From positions 1-41,076 of the forward strand of contig WHTF01000021.1 of NCBI GenBank assembly GCA_009379725.1: a stretch of 41,076 nt of DNA, given 5' to 3'. Of the stretch, positions 16,848-25,224 are shown piece after piece; positions within the stretch are counted from its first letter, which is position 1, and every line of letters starts with the position of its first letter. The DNA comes from Deltaproteobacteria bacterium (GTDB lineage: Bacteria; Desulfobacterota; Binatia; UBA9968). The notes below the pieces were generated by a model. The model did not search any database and was not told where the DNA came from. It worked only from the letters and a program-made list of their open reading frames with translations. The position numbers and the translations under genes were made by a program.

Positions 16848-18176
16848 ATGATATCCCGTTACACACGGCCAGAAATGGGCCGCATCTGGTCCGAGGAAAA
16901 TAGCTTCCAAAAGTGGCTCGATGTTGAAATTCTCGCTGCGGAGGCTTTAGCGCAAATGGGTCGAGTCCCGAAAGCGGCTATCGCCAGGATCAAAAAGAAC
17001 GCTCGCTTCAAAGTCGATCGCATTCGCGAGATCGAGAGCGAAGTCAAACATGAAATTATCGCGTTTCTAAGCTGTGTCGCCGAGTCCATAGGAGACGATG
17101 CGCGCTTTCTACATGCCGGTATGACTTCATCGGATGTCATGGATACGGCTTTGGCCATTCAGCTGAAAGAAGCTGCGGCGATCTTGCTCCAGGATGTTAC
17201 GGACCTGATGAAGGTTTTGCGCGGTCAAGCGCACAAATATAAATGGACGGTCATGATCGGCCGCACTCATGGTGTTCACGCGGAACCGATCACGTTCGGC
17301 TTAAAACTCGCGCTCTGGTATCAAGAGATGGAACGCAATTTGGCTCGTTTGAACAAAGCCATCGAAGATATCAGTGTTGGGCAGATCTCAGGAGCGGTGG
17401 GAACCTTTGCGCAGATCTCTCCCAAGGTCGAAGCATACGTTTGCAAGAAGAGCGGGCTCAAACCGGCGCTGGTTTCGAATCAAATTATTCAAAGGGACCG
17501 GCATGCATACTTCTTTGCCACGCTGGCGGTGATCGCCAGTTCGCTGGAAAAAATCGCGGTCGAGATCCGTCACTTGCAGCGCACCGAAGTGCAAGAAGCC
17601 GAAGAACCGTTTACCCGGGGACAAAAAGGCTCGTCGGCCATGCCGCACAAGCGCAATCCCATTTTATCCGAGAATGTCTCCGGCCTGGCGCGCCTGATGC
17701 GCTCCTACGCCCTGGCGGCGTTGGAAAACGTGCCGCTTTGGCATGAGCGCGACATCAGCCACTCTTCGGTGGAACGGGTGATTGCGCCGGATGCGACGAT
17801 CGCGCTTGATTTCATGTTGCGCCGCATGATCTATGTGCTGGGAGAGCTGTGTGTTTACCCCGAGAATATGAAACGCAACTTGGAGAAAAGCGGCGGCACT
17901 GTTTTTTCCGAGTGCGTGCTTCTGGCGTTGGTCGATAAAGGCGTGCCGCGAGACACGGCGTATCGCTTGGTCCAGCGTCATGCCTTGAAAATCGGTAGAG
18001 ATGGTGGTGATTTGAAAGAAGAATTGCTTAATGACACCGAGATTGCTGGCTATCTCTCAGCGCGCGACATTGAAGCGGTCTGGGGGGTAAAGCATCATCT
18101 TACCCATGTGGATTTTATCTTTCGCAGAGTTTTCCATTCAAATTCGAATGCCCGGCGACGGCGGCTGAAGGTATGA
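16848..18176 (+). CDS. purB: Adenylosuccinate lyase
   Basis: Splits fumarate from SAICAR and from adenylosuccinate, serving two steps of purine synthesis. The 442-aa member of the fumarase/aspartase superfamily shows MGRIWSEENSFQKWLDVEI at the N-terminus, TSSDVMDTALA, the catalytic His in GRTHGVHAEPITFG, and the superfamily signature SSAMPHKRNP with the catalytic Ser loop. It ends with a basic tail RRRRLKV. The ATG at 16848 has AAAGG about 11 bases upstream. The stop is separated by a single base from the purS start, which implies coupled translation. Confidence 0.97.
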   Translation: MISRYTRPEMGRIWSEENSFQKWLDVEILAAEALAQMGRVPKAAIARIKKNARFKVDRIREIESEVKHEIIAFLSCVAESIGDDARFLHAGMTSSDVMDTALAIQLKEAAAILLQDVTDLMKVLRGQAHKYKWTVMIGRTHGVHAEPITFGLKLALWYQEMERNLARLNKAIEDISVGQISGAVGTFAQISPKVEAYVCKKSGLKPALVSNQIIQRDRHAYFFATLAVIASSLEKIAVEIRHLQRTEVQEAEEPFTRGQKGSSAMPHKRNPILSENVSGLARLMRSYALAALENVPLWHERDISHSSVERVIAPDATIALDFMLRRMIYVLGELCVYPENMKRNLEKSGGTVFSECVLLALVDKGVPRDTAYRLVQRHALKIGRDGGDLKEELLNDTEIAGYLSARDIEAVWGVKHHLTHVDFIFRRVFHSNSNARRRRLKV

Positions 18177-18177
18177 C

Positions 18178-18420
18178 ATGCGAGTCAAAATTTTTGTTTC
18201 TTTGAAAAATGGAGTGCTCGATCCCCAAGGTAAAGCTCTAGAGCAGTCTTTGCATACCCTAGGCTATAACGAAGTGCGGGATGTGCGCATGGGCAAGTTC
18301 GTCGAGCTCAATTTACAGGCGGGTTCGCGTGAAGCGGCAGAAGTTTGCATTCGGGAGATGTGCGACAAGCTATTAACCAATCCGGTTATCGAAAATTTCC
18401 AATACGAGATAGAGGGCTGA
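18178..18420 (+). CDS. purS: Phosphoribosylformylglycinamidine synthase subunit PurS
   Basis: Small 80-aa subunit that bridges PurQ and PurL in the three-part FGAM synthase. It shows the family features VKIFVSLKNGVLDPQGKALEQSL, the V-R-x-G-K-x-x-E-L pattern in DVRMGKFVELNL, and CDKLLTNPVIENFQYEI. It starts one base after purB and ends 4 bases before purQ. Its presence matches the short form of PurL encoded downstream. Confidence 0.96.
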   Translation: MRVKIFVSLKNGVLDPQGKALEQSLHTLGYNEVRDVRMGKFVELNLQAGSREAAEVCIREMCDKLLTNPVIENFQYEIEG

Positions 18421-18424
18421 ACAC

Positions 18425-19135
18425 GTGCGTTGGGGTGTCGTCGTCTTTCCAGGTTCCTGTGACGATCAGGATGTCTTCGATAGTCTCAAACGAGAGATGG
18501 GCCAGAAGGTGAAGTTCCTCTGGCACAAGGATGAGCTAGCGGGACATTTCGATTGCCTAGTGCTACCAGGTGGGTTCTCCTACGGGGATTATCTCCGCTG
18601 TGGCGCCATGGCGCGTTTCTCGCCGATCATGCGCGGGGTGGAAAAGTTTGCCCAAGACGGCGGCGTCGTGTTGGGCATTTGCAATGGTTTTCAAATTCTC
18701 TGTGAAGCGGGATTGCTTCCAGGAGCGCTCGTGCGCAACGCCGGCCTTAGGTTCGTCTGCCAACAAGTATGGCTGCGCGTGGAAGAGACCGACACGCCAT
18801 TTACCTCGCAGCTTAAAAAGGGTCAGCTCCTCAGAATGCCAGTCAAGCACGGCGAGGGTCGTTACCACGCCGATCCTGAAACATTGGAGCGGCTGGGCCA
18901 GAACCGTCAAGTTCTCCTCCGTTACGTCAATGCCAAGGGAAAAAGTTCGCTCCCGGCGAACCCCAATGGCTCGTTGGATGACATCGCCGGCGTGTGCAAC
19001 GAAAGGCGCAACGTATTCGGCTTAATGCCTCATCCGGAAGATGCCTGCAGCAAGCTTCTTGGCGGCGATGACGGCCTAAAGATTTTTTCGTCCATCGCGG
19101 CTGCTTGCGAGCTCAAGAGTGGCGCGCATGGCTAA
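18425..19135 (+). CDS. purQ: Phosphoribosylformylglycinamidine synthase subunit PurQ (glutaminase)
   Basis: Class I glutamine amidotransferase that provides ammonia to PurL. The 236-aa product has the oxyanion segment [14 protein letters not shown], the nucleophile Cys86 in [11 protein letters not shown], and the His-Glu pair in GLMPHPEDA. It starts with GTG (18425), 4 bases after purS, and overlaps the purL start by 8 bases. The order purS-purQ-purL in one reading run supports assembly of the FGAM synthase complex. Confidence 0.96.
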   Translation: MRWGVVVFPGSCDDQDVFDSLKREMGQKVKFLWHKDELAGHFDCLVLPGGFSYGDYLRCGAMARFSPIMRGVEKFAQDGGVVLGICNGFQILCEAGLLPGALVRNAGLRFVCQQVWLRVEETDTPFTSQLKKGQLLRMPVKHGEGRYHADPETLERLGQNRQVLLRYVNAKGKSSLPANPNGSLDDIAGVCNERRNVFGLMPHPEDACSKLLGGDDGLKIFSSIAAACELKSGAHG

Positions 19136-21362
19136 TGAAAACACAAAATTTTTCGCGCAGCCGCAAGTGACCGCCGAACTCGTGGCCGCCCACGGTATAA
19201 CGCCGGAAGAATACAAAAAAATCATCCAGATTCTCGGCAGAGAACCCAATTTCACCGAGCTCGGTGTTTTTTCCGTGATGTGGTCGGAGCACTGCAGTTA
19301 CAAGAGCTCGCGGCATTATCTGAAAAATCTACCTACTGAGGGACCGCATGTTTTGCAGGGTCCGGGTGAAAATGCCGGCGTGGTCGATATCGGCGATGGT
19401 TTGGCCGTCGCGTTCAAAATGGAAAGCCATAATCACCCGTCATTCATCGAGCCGTACCAAGGGGCGGCCACCGGAGTGGGCGGTATTCTTCGCGATATTT
19501 TTACTATGGGGGCGCGGCCTATCGCATCGTTGAACTCGTTACGCTTCGGCAGCATCGATCACCCGCGAACACCTTATCTGATCTCCGGTGTGGTGGCGGG
19601 GATCGGCGGCTATGGAAACTGCATCGGCGTGCCCACCGTCGGCGGCGAGGTTTATTTCGACGAGTGCTACAACGCGAACATTCTGGTCAATGCGTTTACT
19701 TTAGGGATCACCAAGAAGAAGCGTATTCATACGGGTTTGGCGAAGGGTGTCGGCAATCCTGTGATGTACGTCGGTTCGAAGACCGGCAGAGACGGCATTC
19801 ATGGCGCGACGATGGCCTCCGCATCTTTTTCCGAGGAGAAGGAGCAGCGTCGGCCAACGGTGCAAGTCGGTGATCCGTTTACAGAGAAGCTTCTGCTCGA
19901 AGCTTGTTTAGAGTTGATGGAGCACGATTATCTCATCGGTATTCAGGATATGGGAGCCGCGGGGCTAACCAGTTCATCCACGGAAATGGCCGGTCGTGGC
20001 GGCGCGGGCATCGAGATTGATCTATCTGCCGTGCCGTTGCGGGAACAGGAAATGACACCTTATGAGATTCTACTATCCGAGTCACAGGAACGGATGCTTT
20101 TAGTCGCCAAGAAAGGCACTGAGGCGGAGATCAAGCGAATCTTTGACAAGTGGGACCTCGATGCCGCCGTCGTCGGCCGAGTGACGGGTGATAACCAGTT
20201 CCGGGCTTGCTTCAACGGCGTCGAAGTCGCGCGCATTCCAATCAGCGCTCTGACCAAGGAAGCACCGGTTTATCAGCGGCCTGCCGAGCGTCCCAAGAGC
20301 CAAGACGAAGTCGAACAACTCGATTTGGCGAAAATCGCCGAACCCAAAGACCTCGGCGCGACTCTGAAACTGCTCTTGGGCTCGCCAAATATCGCCTCGA
20401 AAGAATGGGTCTATCGTCAATACGATCACTATGTGCGCAGCAATACTGTAGTGGCACCGGGCGCAGACGCCGCCGTGATTCGCATTAAAGGCAGCGATAA
20501 GGCGCTGGCGCTAACGGTGGACGGGAACAGCCGTTATTGTTATCTCGATCCCTATGTTGGCGGCGCTCTGGCTGTGGCCGAGGCGGCGCGCAATCTTGCC
20601 TGTGTGGGCGCTCGGCCCATCGGCCTGACGGATTGTTTGAACTTCGGTAGTCCGGAGAACCCGGCAGTGATGTGGCAGTTTGCACGCGTCATTCAGGGGA
20701 TGCGTGATGCTTGCATCGCGCTTAAAGTGCCGGTTGTGAGCGGTAACGTAAGTTTCTATAATGATACTGATGGTATTCCTATTTATCCCACGCCGACAGT
20801 CGGCATGGTCGGTCTCCTCCCAAAGGTGGAACGAGTGGTCACCCCTTGGTTTAAAGTGTCCGGTGATATCGTCGTTTTACTGGGGCGAACGCGGGAAGAG
20901 CTGGGCGGCAGTGAATACCTCAAGGTCGTCCATAATTTAGTCAAGGGCACCCCCCCCTGGATCGATCTCAGACTGGAGCAGGCGGTTCACAACTGTTGCA
21001 TCGAAGCCATCGACAAAGGCATTCTCCGTTCGGCTCACGACATATCCGAGGGTGGGTTGGCCATGGCCTTGGCTGAGTGCTGTATCTGCGGTCCGGATAA
21101 ACCCCTAGGCGCCAGGATCGAGATGCGCGAAATGATTCGCGGCGATGCCTTGCTGTTTAGCGAATCTCAATCCAGGATTCTGGTGTCGTTGCAGGAGAAG
21201 GATTTGAGCCAGCTGCAAGAAGTTGTGTCAAAGCAGGGAGTGTCGCTGCAGGTGGTCGGTTCGGTTGGAGGGTCTCGATTGGCCATTCAACCGATTCTGC
21301 AATTGCCGGTCGATGAATTGCGTTCTATTTGGTCGTCGGGACTGGCTGACCGGCTTCAATGA
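19128..21362 (+). CDS. purL: Phosphoribosylformylglycinamidine synthase subunit PurL (short form)
   Basis: ATP-dependent conversion of FGAR to FGAM with ammonia from PurQ. The 744-aa product is the small PurL type and carries two AIRS-like domain pairs. Landmarks are [17 protein letters not shown] near the start, [20 protein letters not shown] with the conserved His, [23 protein letters not shown], and in the second half the repeats [21 protein letters not shown] and [16 protein letters not shown]. The ATG at 19128 (MANENT) is preferred; an in-frame GTG at 19119 lies three codons earlier. Either start overlaps the purQ end. Confidence 0.97.
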   Translation: MANENTKFFAQPQVTAELVAAHGITPEEYKKIIQILGREPNFTELGVFSVMWSEHCSYKSSRHYLKNLPTEGPHVLQGPGENAGVVDIGDGLAVAFKMESHNHPSFIEPYQGAATGVGGILRDIFTMGARPIASLNSLRFGSIDHPRTPYLISGVVAGIGGYGNCIGVPTVGGEVYFDECYNANILVNAFTLGITKKKRIHTGLAKGVGNPVMYVGSKTGRDGIHGATMASASFSEEKEQRRPTVQVGDPFTEKLLLEACLELMEHDYLIGIQDMGAAGLTSSSTEMAGRGGAGIEIDLSAVPLREQEMTPYEILLSESQERMLLVAKKGTEAEIKRIFDKWDLDAAVVGRVTGDNQFRACFNGVEVARIPISALTKEAPVYQRPAERPKSQDEVEQLDLAKIAEPKDLGATLKLLLGSPNIASKEWVYRQYDHYVRSNTVVAPGADAAVIRIKGSDKALALTVDGNSRYCYLDPYVGGALAVAEAARNLACVGARPIGLTDCLNFGSPENPAVMWQFARVIQGMRDACIALKVPVVSGNVSFYNDTDGIPIYPTPTVGMVGLLPKVERVVTPWFKVSGDIVVLLGRTREELGGSEYLKVVHNLVKGTPPWIDLRLEQAVHNCCIEAIDKGILRSAHDISEGGLAMALAECCICGPDKPLGARIEMREMIRGDALLFSESQSRILVSLQEKDLSQLQEVVSKQGVSLQVVGSVGGSRLAIQPILQLPVDELRSIWSSGLADRLQ

Positions 21363-21427
21363 TCTATAGTGTTTCGTCAAGAGATTAGAGTTTCCAAAGC
21401 GCAAAAGTGAATGTCGCCGGTCGAGAG

Positions 21428-22855
21428 ATGATGGATAAATTTCACGAAGAGTGTGCCGTTATGGGCGTGTATGGCCATCCGGAAGCGGCCAACATGGTTT
21501 ATCTCGGTTTGTACGCCCTGCAGCACCGTGGCCAAGAATCGTGCGGCATCGTCTCATCCGACGGCAGAGCATTGATCTCGCACCGTCAAATGGGATTGGT
21601 CGCCGATGTCTTTAAGGAAGATGTCATCAAGCGCTTAGAGGGGGCCAGCGCCATCGGCCATAACCGGTACTCCACCCAAGGGCAAAGTCATCTCAAAAAT
21701 GCCCAGCCTTTTGTCGTCGAGTATTCGCATGGACCTATCGCTATCGCCCATAACGGCAACCTGGTTAACGGCGCGATCCTGCGCGACGAACTGGAACGCT
21801 CCGGATCGATCTTTCAATCGACTTCCGATACGGAAGTGATTATTCATCTCATTGCGACATCCAAAGAAACATCGCTTATGGGGCGCATCGTCGAAGCCTT
21901 AAGCCGTGTGCGAGGCGCCTATTCTTTACTCTTCATTACGCCGGATCGCATGATCGCAGCTCGGGATCCGTATGGCTTCCGGCCGCTGGTTTTGGGAAAA
22001 TTTCGCGAGGGGCCGAAGAGCGACGCGGATGTCGTTGCCTCTGAGACGTGTGCGCTGGATCTCATCGAAGCCGACTATGTGCGTGAAGTCGAGCCCGGAG
22101 AAATCATCACCTTCGGTCCCGATGGCATGGAATCGCTAAAACCGTTTCCGCCGGTGCCTCATGCCAAATGCATTTTTGAATACATCTATTTTGCCCGACC
22201 CGACAGCAGTCTCTATGGACACAATGTTTATACCGTGCGGAAATCCTTGGGGAGACAACTCGCCCGGGAGAGCGCCGTGGAGGCCGATCTGGTGACGCCG
22301 GTGCCGGACTCGGGTGTGCCGGCAGCCATCGGCTACGCTGAGGAATCAAAAATTCCGCTTGAATTCGGGTTGATTCGAAACCACTATGTCGGCCGGACGT
22401 TTATTGAGCCACAGCAAACGATTCGACATTTTGGCGTAAAAATTAAACTTAACGCACAGCGGGAAGTGCTGAACGGCAAGCGCGTGATCGTCGTCGATGA
22501 TTCCATCGTGCGTGGGACGACGAGCCGGAAGATTATCCGTATGCTGCGCGACGCCGGCGCTAGCGAAGTTCACATGCGCATCAGCTCGCCCGCCACGATT
22601 AGTCCTTGCTATTACGGCATAGACACGCCGACCCGCTCAGAACTGATTGCATCATCCAGTTCCGTGGAGGAGATCCGACGCTTCATCGAAGCCGATACGC
22701 TCGCCTATCTCAGCCGGGATGGCATGTATCATTTTTTCGAGGAAAAACAACAGGGATTTTGCGACGCTTGCTTCACCGGTAATTATCCGGTTCATTTCGA
22801 AGACGAAGGCCACACACGCCAACTGCATCTGTTCGATGCGCTACAGCATCGGTAA
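21428..22855 (+). CDS. purF: Amidophosphoribosyltransferase
   Basis: First committed step of purine synthesis: PRPP plus glutamine to phosphoribosylamine. With the start at 21428 it is 475 aa and has an eight-residue propeptide before the catalytic Cys (EE-C9-AVMGVYGH), as in the Bacillus type. The glutaminase loop GHNRYSTQGQS and the PRPP motif VIVVDDSIVRGTTSR are present. Four Cys in AKCIFEY, SPCYYGIDTP and FCDACFTGNYP match the [4Fe-4S] ligands of oxygen-labile B. subtilis-type PurF. A GTG at 21407 would add seven residues to the propeptide. It follows purL by 65 bases. Confidence 0.96.
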   Translation: MMDKFHEECAVMGVYGHPEAANMVYLGLYALQHRGQESCGIVSSDGRALISHRQMGLVADVFKEDVIKRLEGASAIGHNRYSTQGQSHLKNAQPFVVEYSHGPIAIAHNGNLVNGAILRDELERSGSIFQSTSDTEVIIHLIATSKETSLMGRIVEALSRVRGAYSLLFITPDRMIAARDPYGFRPLVLGKFREGPKSDADVVASETCALDLIEADYVREVEPGEIITFGPDGMESLKPFPPVPHAKCIFEYIYFARPDSSLYGHNVYTVRKSLGRQLARESAVEADLVTPVPDSGVPAAIGYAEESKIPLEFGLIRNHYVGRTFIEPQQTIRHFGVKIKLNAQREVLNGKRVIVVDDSIVRGTTSRKIIRMLRDAGASEVHMRISSPATISPCYYGIDTPTRSELIASSSSVEEIRRFIEADTLAYLSRDGMYHFFEEKQQGFCDACFTGNYPVHFEDEGHTRQLHLFDALQHR

Positions 22856-23016
22856 CAACGCTCCATTCGATTCATCAATTTTACTTAGTAACTCCGTGCA
22901 GCCAAGACGGCGGGATTTTATCCGAAAACCGAAAAGTTGTCACATAAACCTAGATTTCCATCAGTATCGGAGTCGCTGGCGGTAGATGCGGACAAAAGTT
23001 TGCCTAGATCAGCGCA

Positions 23017-23046
23017 TCAAGACCGATGAGCATTCACCGATCTTGA
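23017..23046 (-). terminator. Hairpin downstream of the SWIB gene, weak terminator candidate
   Basis: On the minus strand a 13-bp stem with two G-U pairs and a 4-base loop can form (TCAAGATCGGTGA / TCATCGGTCTTGA), 40 bases after the SWIB stop. No U-tract follows. The rest of the 230-base gap 22856-23085 between purF and the SWIB gene shows no recognisable gene or site. Confidence 0.35.
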
Positions 23047-23085
23047 CGACTGATACGATGCTCTCGTAAAAAACGGAGGGACTCT

Positions 23086-23361
23086 TTATTTGAGGTGTTT
23101 GCTGACCAGTTTGGTCATTTCAAACATCGTGACTTGTTTTTTACCGCCGAATACTACCTTGAGATTGTCATCGGCGTTGATATTGGTCTTTTTCTTCTTA
23201 TCCTGTAATCCGTTCTTTTTGATATAGGCCCAAAGCTTCTTGGTTACCTCGGTCCGAGGGATAGCTTTCGTGCCCACAACCGCGCCCAGAGCGGCATCGG
23301 GTTGTACGGGTTTCATAAAGGCTGCGTTCGGTTTGCGTGTCTTTTTCTTTGCTGTCGCCAT
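23086..23361 (-). CDS. SWIB/MDM2 domain-containing small protein
   Basis: A 91-residue protein: a Lys-rich N-terminal arm (ATAKKKTRK) followed by a complete SWIB domain, seen in AAFMKPVQPDAALGAVVG, IPRTEVTKKLWAYIKKNGLQD, KKTNINADDNLKVVFGGKKQVTMFEM and the terminal helix KLVSKHLK. In eukaryotes the domain is found in chromatin remodelling factors; in bacteria it occurs alone or fused to topoisomerase I, notably in chlamydiae. The basic arm suggests nucleic acid binding, which is an inference. A strong AAGGAGGAACA ribosome site precedes the ATG. It is transcribed against purF and with the hyuB genes. Confidence 0.9.
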   Translation of the reverse strand: MATAKKKTRKPNAAFMKPVQPDAALGAVVGTKAIPRTEVTKKLWAYIKKNGLQDKKKKTNINADDNLKVVFGGKKQVTMFEMTKLVSKHLK

Positions 23362-23422
23362 TGTTCCTCCTTAAGGGGGCGAATGTGTTAGGTGTGCTTA
23401 TAGCAGAGGCAATTGATTATTT

Positions 23423-25168
23423 CTACTGTTTTTTTTGTTTTTCCCCTCGTAGAAGTTGCGTTTCAGGTAAACGCAAGCAAGGCTCGCCGTCAGTTAGGCC
23501 AATAACCACTCCGTAACAAGACTTCGCAGTAGCAATTGAAATATATTCCTGGCGCACGTCTTCCAACACCTGCTCGACTGGGCGTTCCAGGGGGCTTCCG
23601 ATTCCGCCGCCACCCGGCCGCTCGATGCGTAAAAGATCGCCCTTGCGGAGCCTTTGATCGCCAAAGCGCGAGGGCAAGCGCTTTTCTTCATTCAAGCCGG
23701 GATTAACGATGCAGGAGCCCCTGCCTCCCGCCAATCCGTTTTCGCTACCAAACGGTTCTGTGGAATGCTTGTCAGTGCGCATGGAAAAGCGCACTTCATC
23801 GGCGAGAATGCGGTAATCGCGCGCAAACCCCAAGCCGCCGCGCCATCGGCCGGCGCCGCCCGAGTCTTGTATCATTTCAAATCGTTCCACCTGGGTGGGA
23901 AATTCCGACTCGATAATTTCCACCGGCGCAGTTTTACAGTTGCTCAGGTGAAACGCCGTTGCCGACACGCCGTCTTTGCTCCAGCGCGCGCCGGTGCCGC
24001 CGCTGAAGATTTCGTAATGCACATAAGCGCGGTGAGTCCGGGCGTCGCGACCGCCCAGCACCAGTGCGGCGCTGCCGGAGCCGCCGGAAATGCGCTTGTC
24101 GGGAACAAAGGGCGCAAGCGCTCTGAGCACCGCTTCCGCCACGGTTAATGCGGTCGGCATGTAGGTGTTTACCGCCGCAGGAAAGCGCGGATTGACAACG
24201 CTGCCTTCGCGGAATGTCGCCTCGACGACGCGAGCGAGGCCTTGGTTGATCGGCAAAAAACGATCCACCAGGGCGACCAGACAATAGACGCAGGCTGCGC
24301 GCACCAACGGCGGCCGTATGTTCGCCGGCCCCTGAGTTTGGTCGCTGCTGTCGCTGAAGTCGAATTGAATTGTGCTCCCGGCCTTCTTGACTTTCACGTG
24401 AATGCGAATAGGACGGGTCAAATCGATGCCGTCATGGTCGACGAAACTTTCCCCTTCGGAGTCGCCGTCAGGCCAAGACGCGATGGCTTGGCGCACGCGA
24501 TTTTCGGTGTGCGCCGAAAGAAGATCGGTGGAGTCGAGTATCGTTTCTTTGCCGTAGCGCTCCATGAGTTCGGCGATTCTGCGTTCGCCGAGGCGGGCCG
24601 CGCCGACCTGGCCGCGCAAATCGCCAATGACGACTACGGGCGTACGGCTGTTCGCCGTGATCATCGCTTCGATCTCTTTGATCGGTTGCAGCCGCGACAT
24701 GTACTTCACCGGCGGCAAATGAAGTCCTTCCTGGTAAATTTCCCGCGCATTGCCCGAACCGCTCCCCGGTACAGTGCCGCCGATATCGCTCTTATGCGCC
24801 ATATTCGAGGCAAATCCGACCCATTCATCCTTATAGAAAATGGGCGTGAACACGCCCATGTCCGGCGCGTGGGGACTACCCCCAAGATACGGGTGGTTAA
24901 TGATGAAGGCATCTCCGTTGTGAATCTCAGGCGGCGGGTACGCTTTCAATATTGCCTCTGCGCAAGCCGGGAACGCGCCCATGTGCAGCGGCAATACAAC
25001 ATGCTGGGCAACGACTTCGCCCTGGCGATTGAGAATCGCGCAGCTGGCGTCTTGGGACTCGCGAATGATGGTGGAATAGCCGGTGCGGAAGAGAGAGTTT
25101 TGCATTTCCTGGACGATGCCGGCAAGACGCGCTTGGATGACTTGGAGGGTAATCGGATCAACGGTCAT
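23423..25168 (-). CDS. hyuB: Hydantoinase B/oxoprolinase family protein, downstream copy
   Basis: The 581-aa B subunit of an ATP-dependent hydantoinase/oxoprolinase or acetone/acetophenone carboxylase-type enzyme. It starts VDPITLQVIQARLAGIVQEM, has the family block NHPYLGGSPHAPDM, HKSDIGGTVPGS and IGDLRGQVGAARLGERR, and ends with a Gly-rich segment of the ERPGGGGIGSP type. The first 70 residues are almost identical to the second hyuB at 25221, while the rest has diverged clearly. It is the last gene of hyuA-hyuB-hyuB on the minus strand. The substrate (cyclic amide, hydantoin, oxoproline or a ketone) cannot be told from the sequence. Confidence 0.92.
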   Translation of the reverse strand: MTVDPITLQVIQARLAGIVQEMQNSLFRTGYSTIIRESQDASCAILNRQGEVVAQHVVLPLHMGAFPACAEAILKAYPPPEIHNGDAFIINHPYLGGSPHAPDMGVFTPIFYKDEWVGFASNMAHKSDIGGTVPGSGSGNAREIYQEGLHLPPVKYMSRLQPIKEIEAMITANSRTPVVVIGDLRGQVGAARLGERRIAELMERYGKETILDSTDLLSAHTENRVRQAIASWPDGDSEGESFVDHDGIDLTRPIRIHVKVKKAGSTIQFDFSDSSDQTQGPANIRPPLVRAACVYCLVALVDRFLPINQGLARVVEATFREGSVVNPRFPAAVNTYMPTALTVAEAVLRALAPFVPDKRISGGSGSAALVLGGRDARTHRAYVHYEIFSGGTGARWSKDGVSATAFHLSNCKTAPVEIIESEFPTQVERFEMIQDSGGAGRWRGGLGFARDYRILADEVRFSMRTDKHSTEPFGSENGLAGGRGSCIVNPGLNEEKRLPSRFGDQRLRKGDLLRIERPGGGGIGSPLERPVEQVLEDVRQEYISIATAKSCYGVVIGLTDGEPCLRLPETQLLRGEKQKKQ

Positions 25169-25201
25169 AGGTTAGGTATTAGGTGATAGGTGACGTTAGG
25201 G
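25168..25201. repeat. TAGGT direct repeats between the two hyuB genes
   Basis: Four TAGGT units start at 25168, 25173, 25180 and 25187, two of them in the 7-base unit TAGGTGA, followed by TAGGG at 25197. The first unit overlaps the start codon region of the downstream hyuB. It is a short degenerate tandem repeat and joins directly to the fold-back element at 25198. Confidence 0.5.
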
Positions 25202-25224
25202 CGCAGCATGCTGCCCTCCCCTAC
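25198..25224. repeat. REP-like palindromic element overlapping the end of hyuB copy 1
   Basis: The 12-base perfect palindrome GCAGCATGCTGC (25203-25214) is enclosed by GGGC and CCCT, followed by CCCCTAC. The CTA of this tail is the stop codon of the hyuB gene ending at 25221. The layout GGGC-stem-GCCC(T)-CCCCTAC resembles dispersed fold-back repeats seen in many environmental genomes; a second, related element is at 32273. Copy number in the genome is not known from this window. Confidence 0.5.

Noticed and set aside
22647-22985. Small plus-strand gene across the end of purF and the following gap
   Set aside because: Most of it lies inside purF in another frame, and the part in the gap has no coding features.
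24242-25186. Long plus-strand open frame of 314 codons opposite hyuB
   Set aside because: It is antisense to a well conserved hyuB gene and its product has no recognisable domains; the openness follows from codon bias of the real gene.
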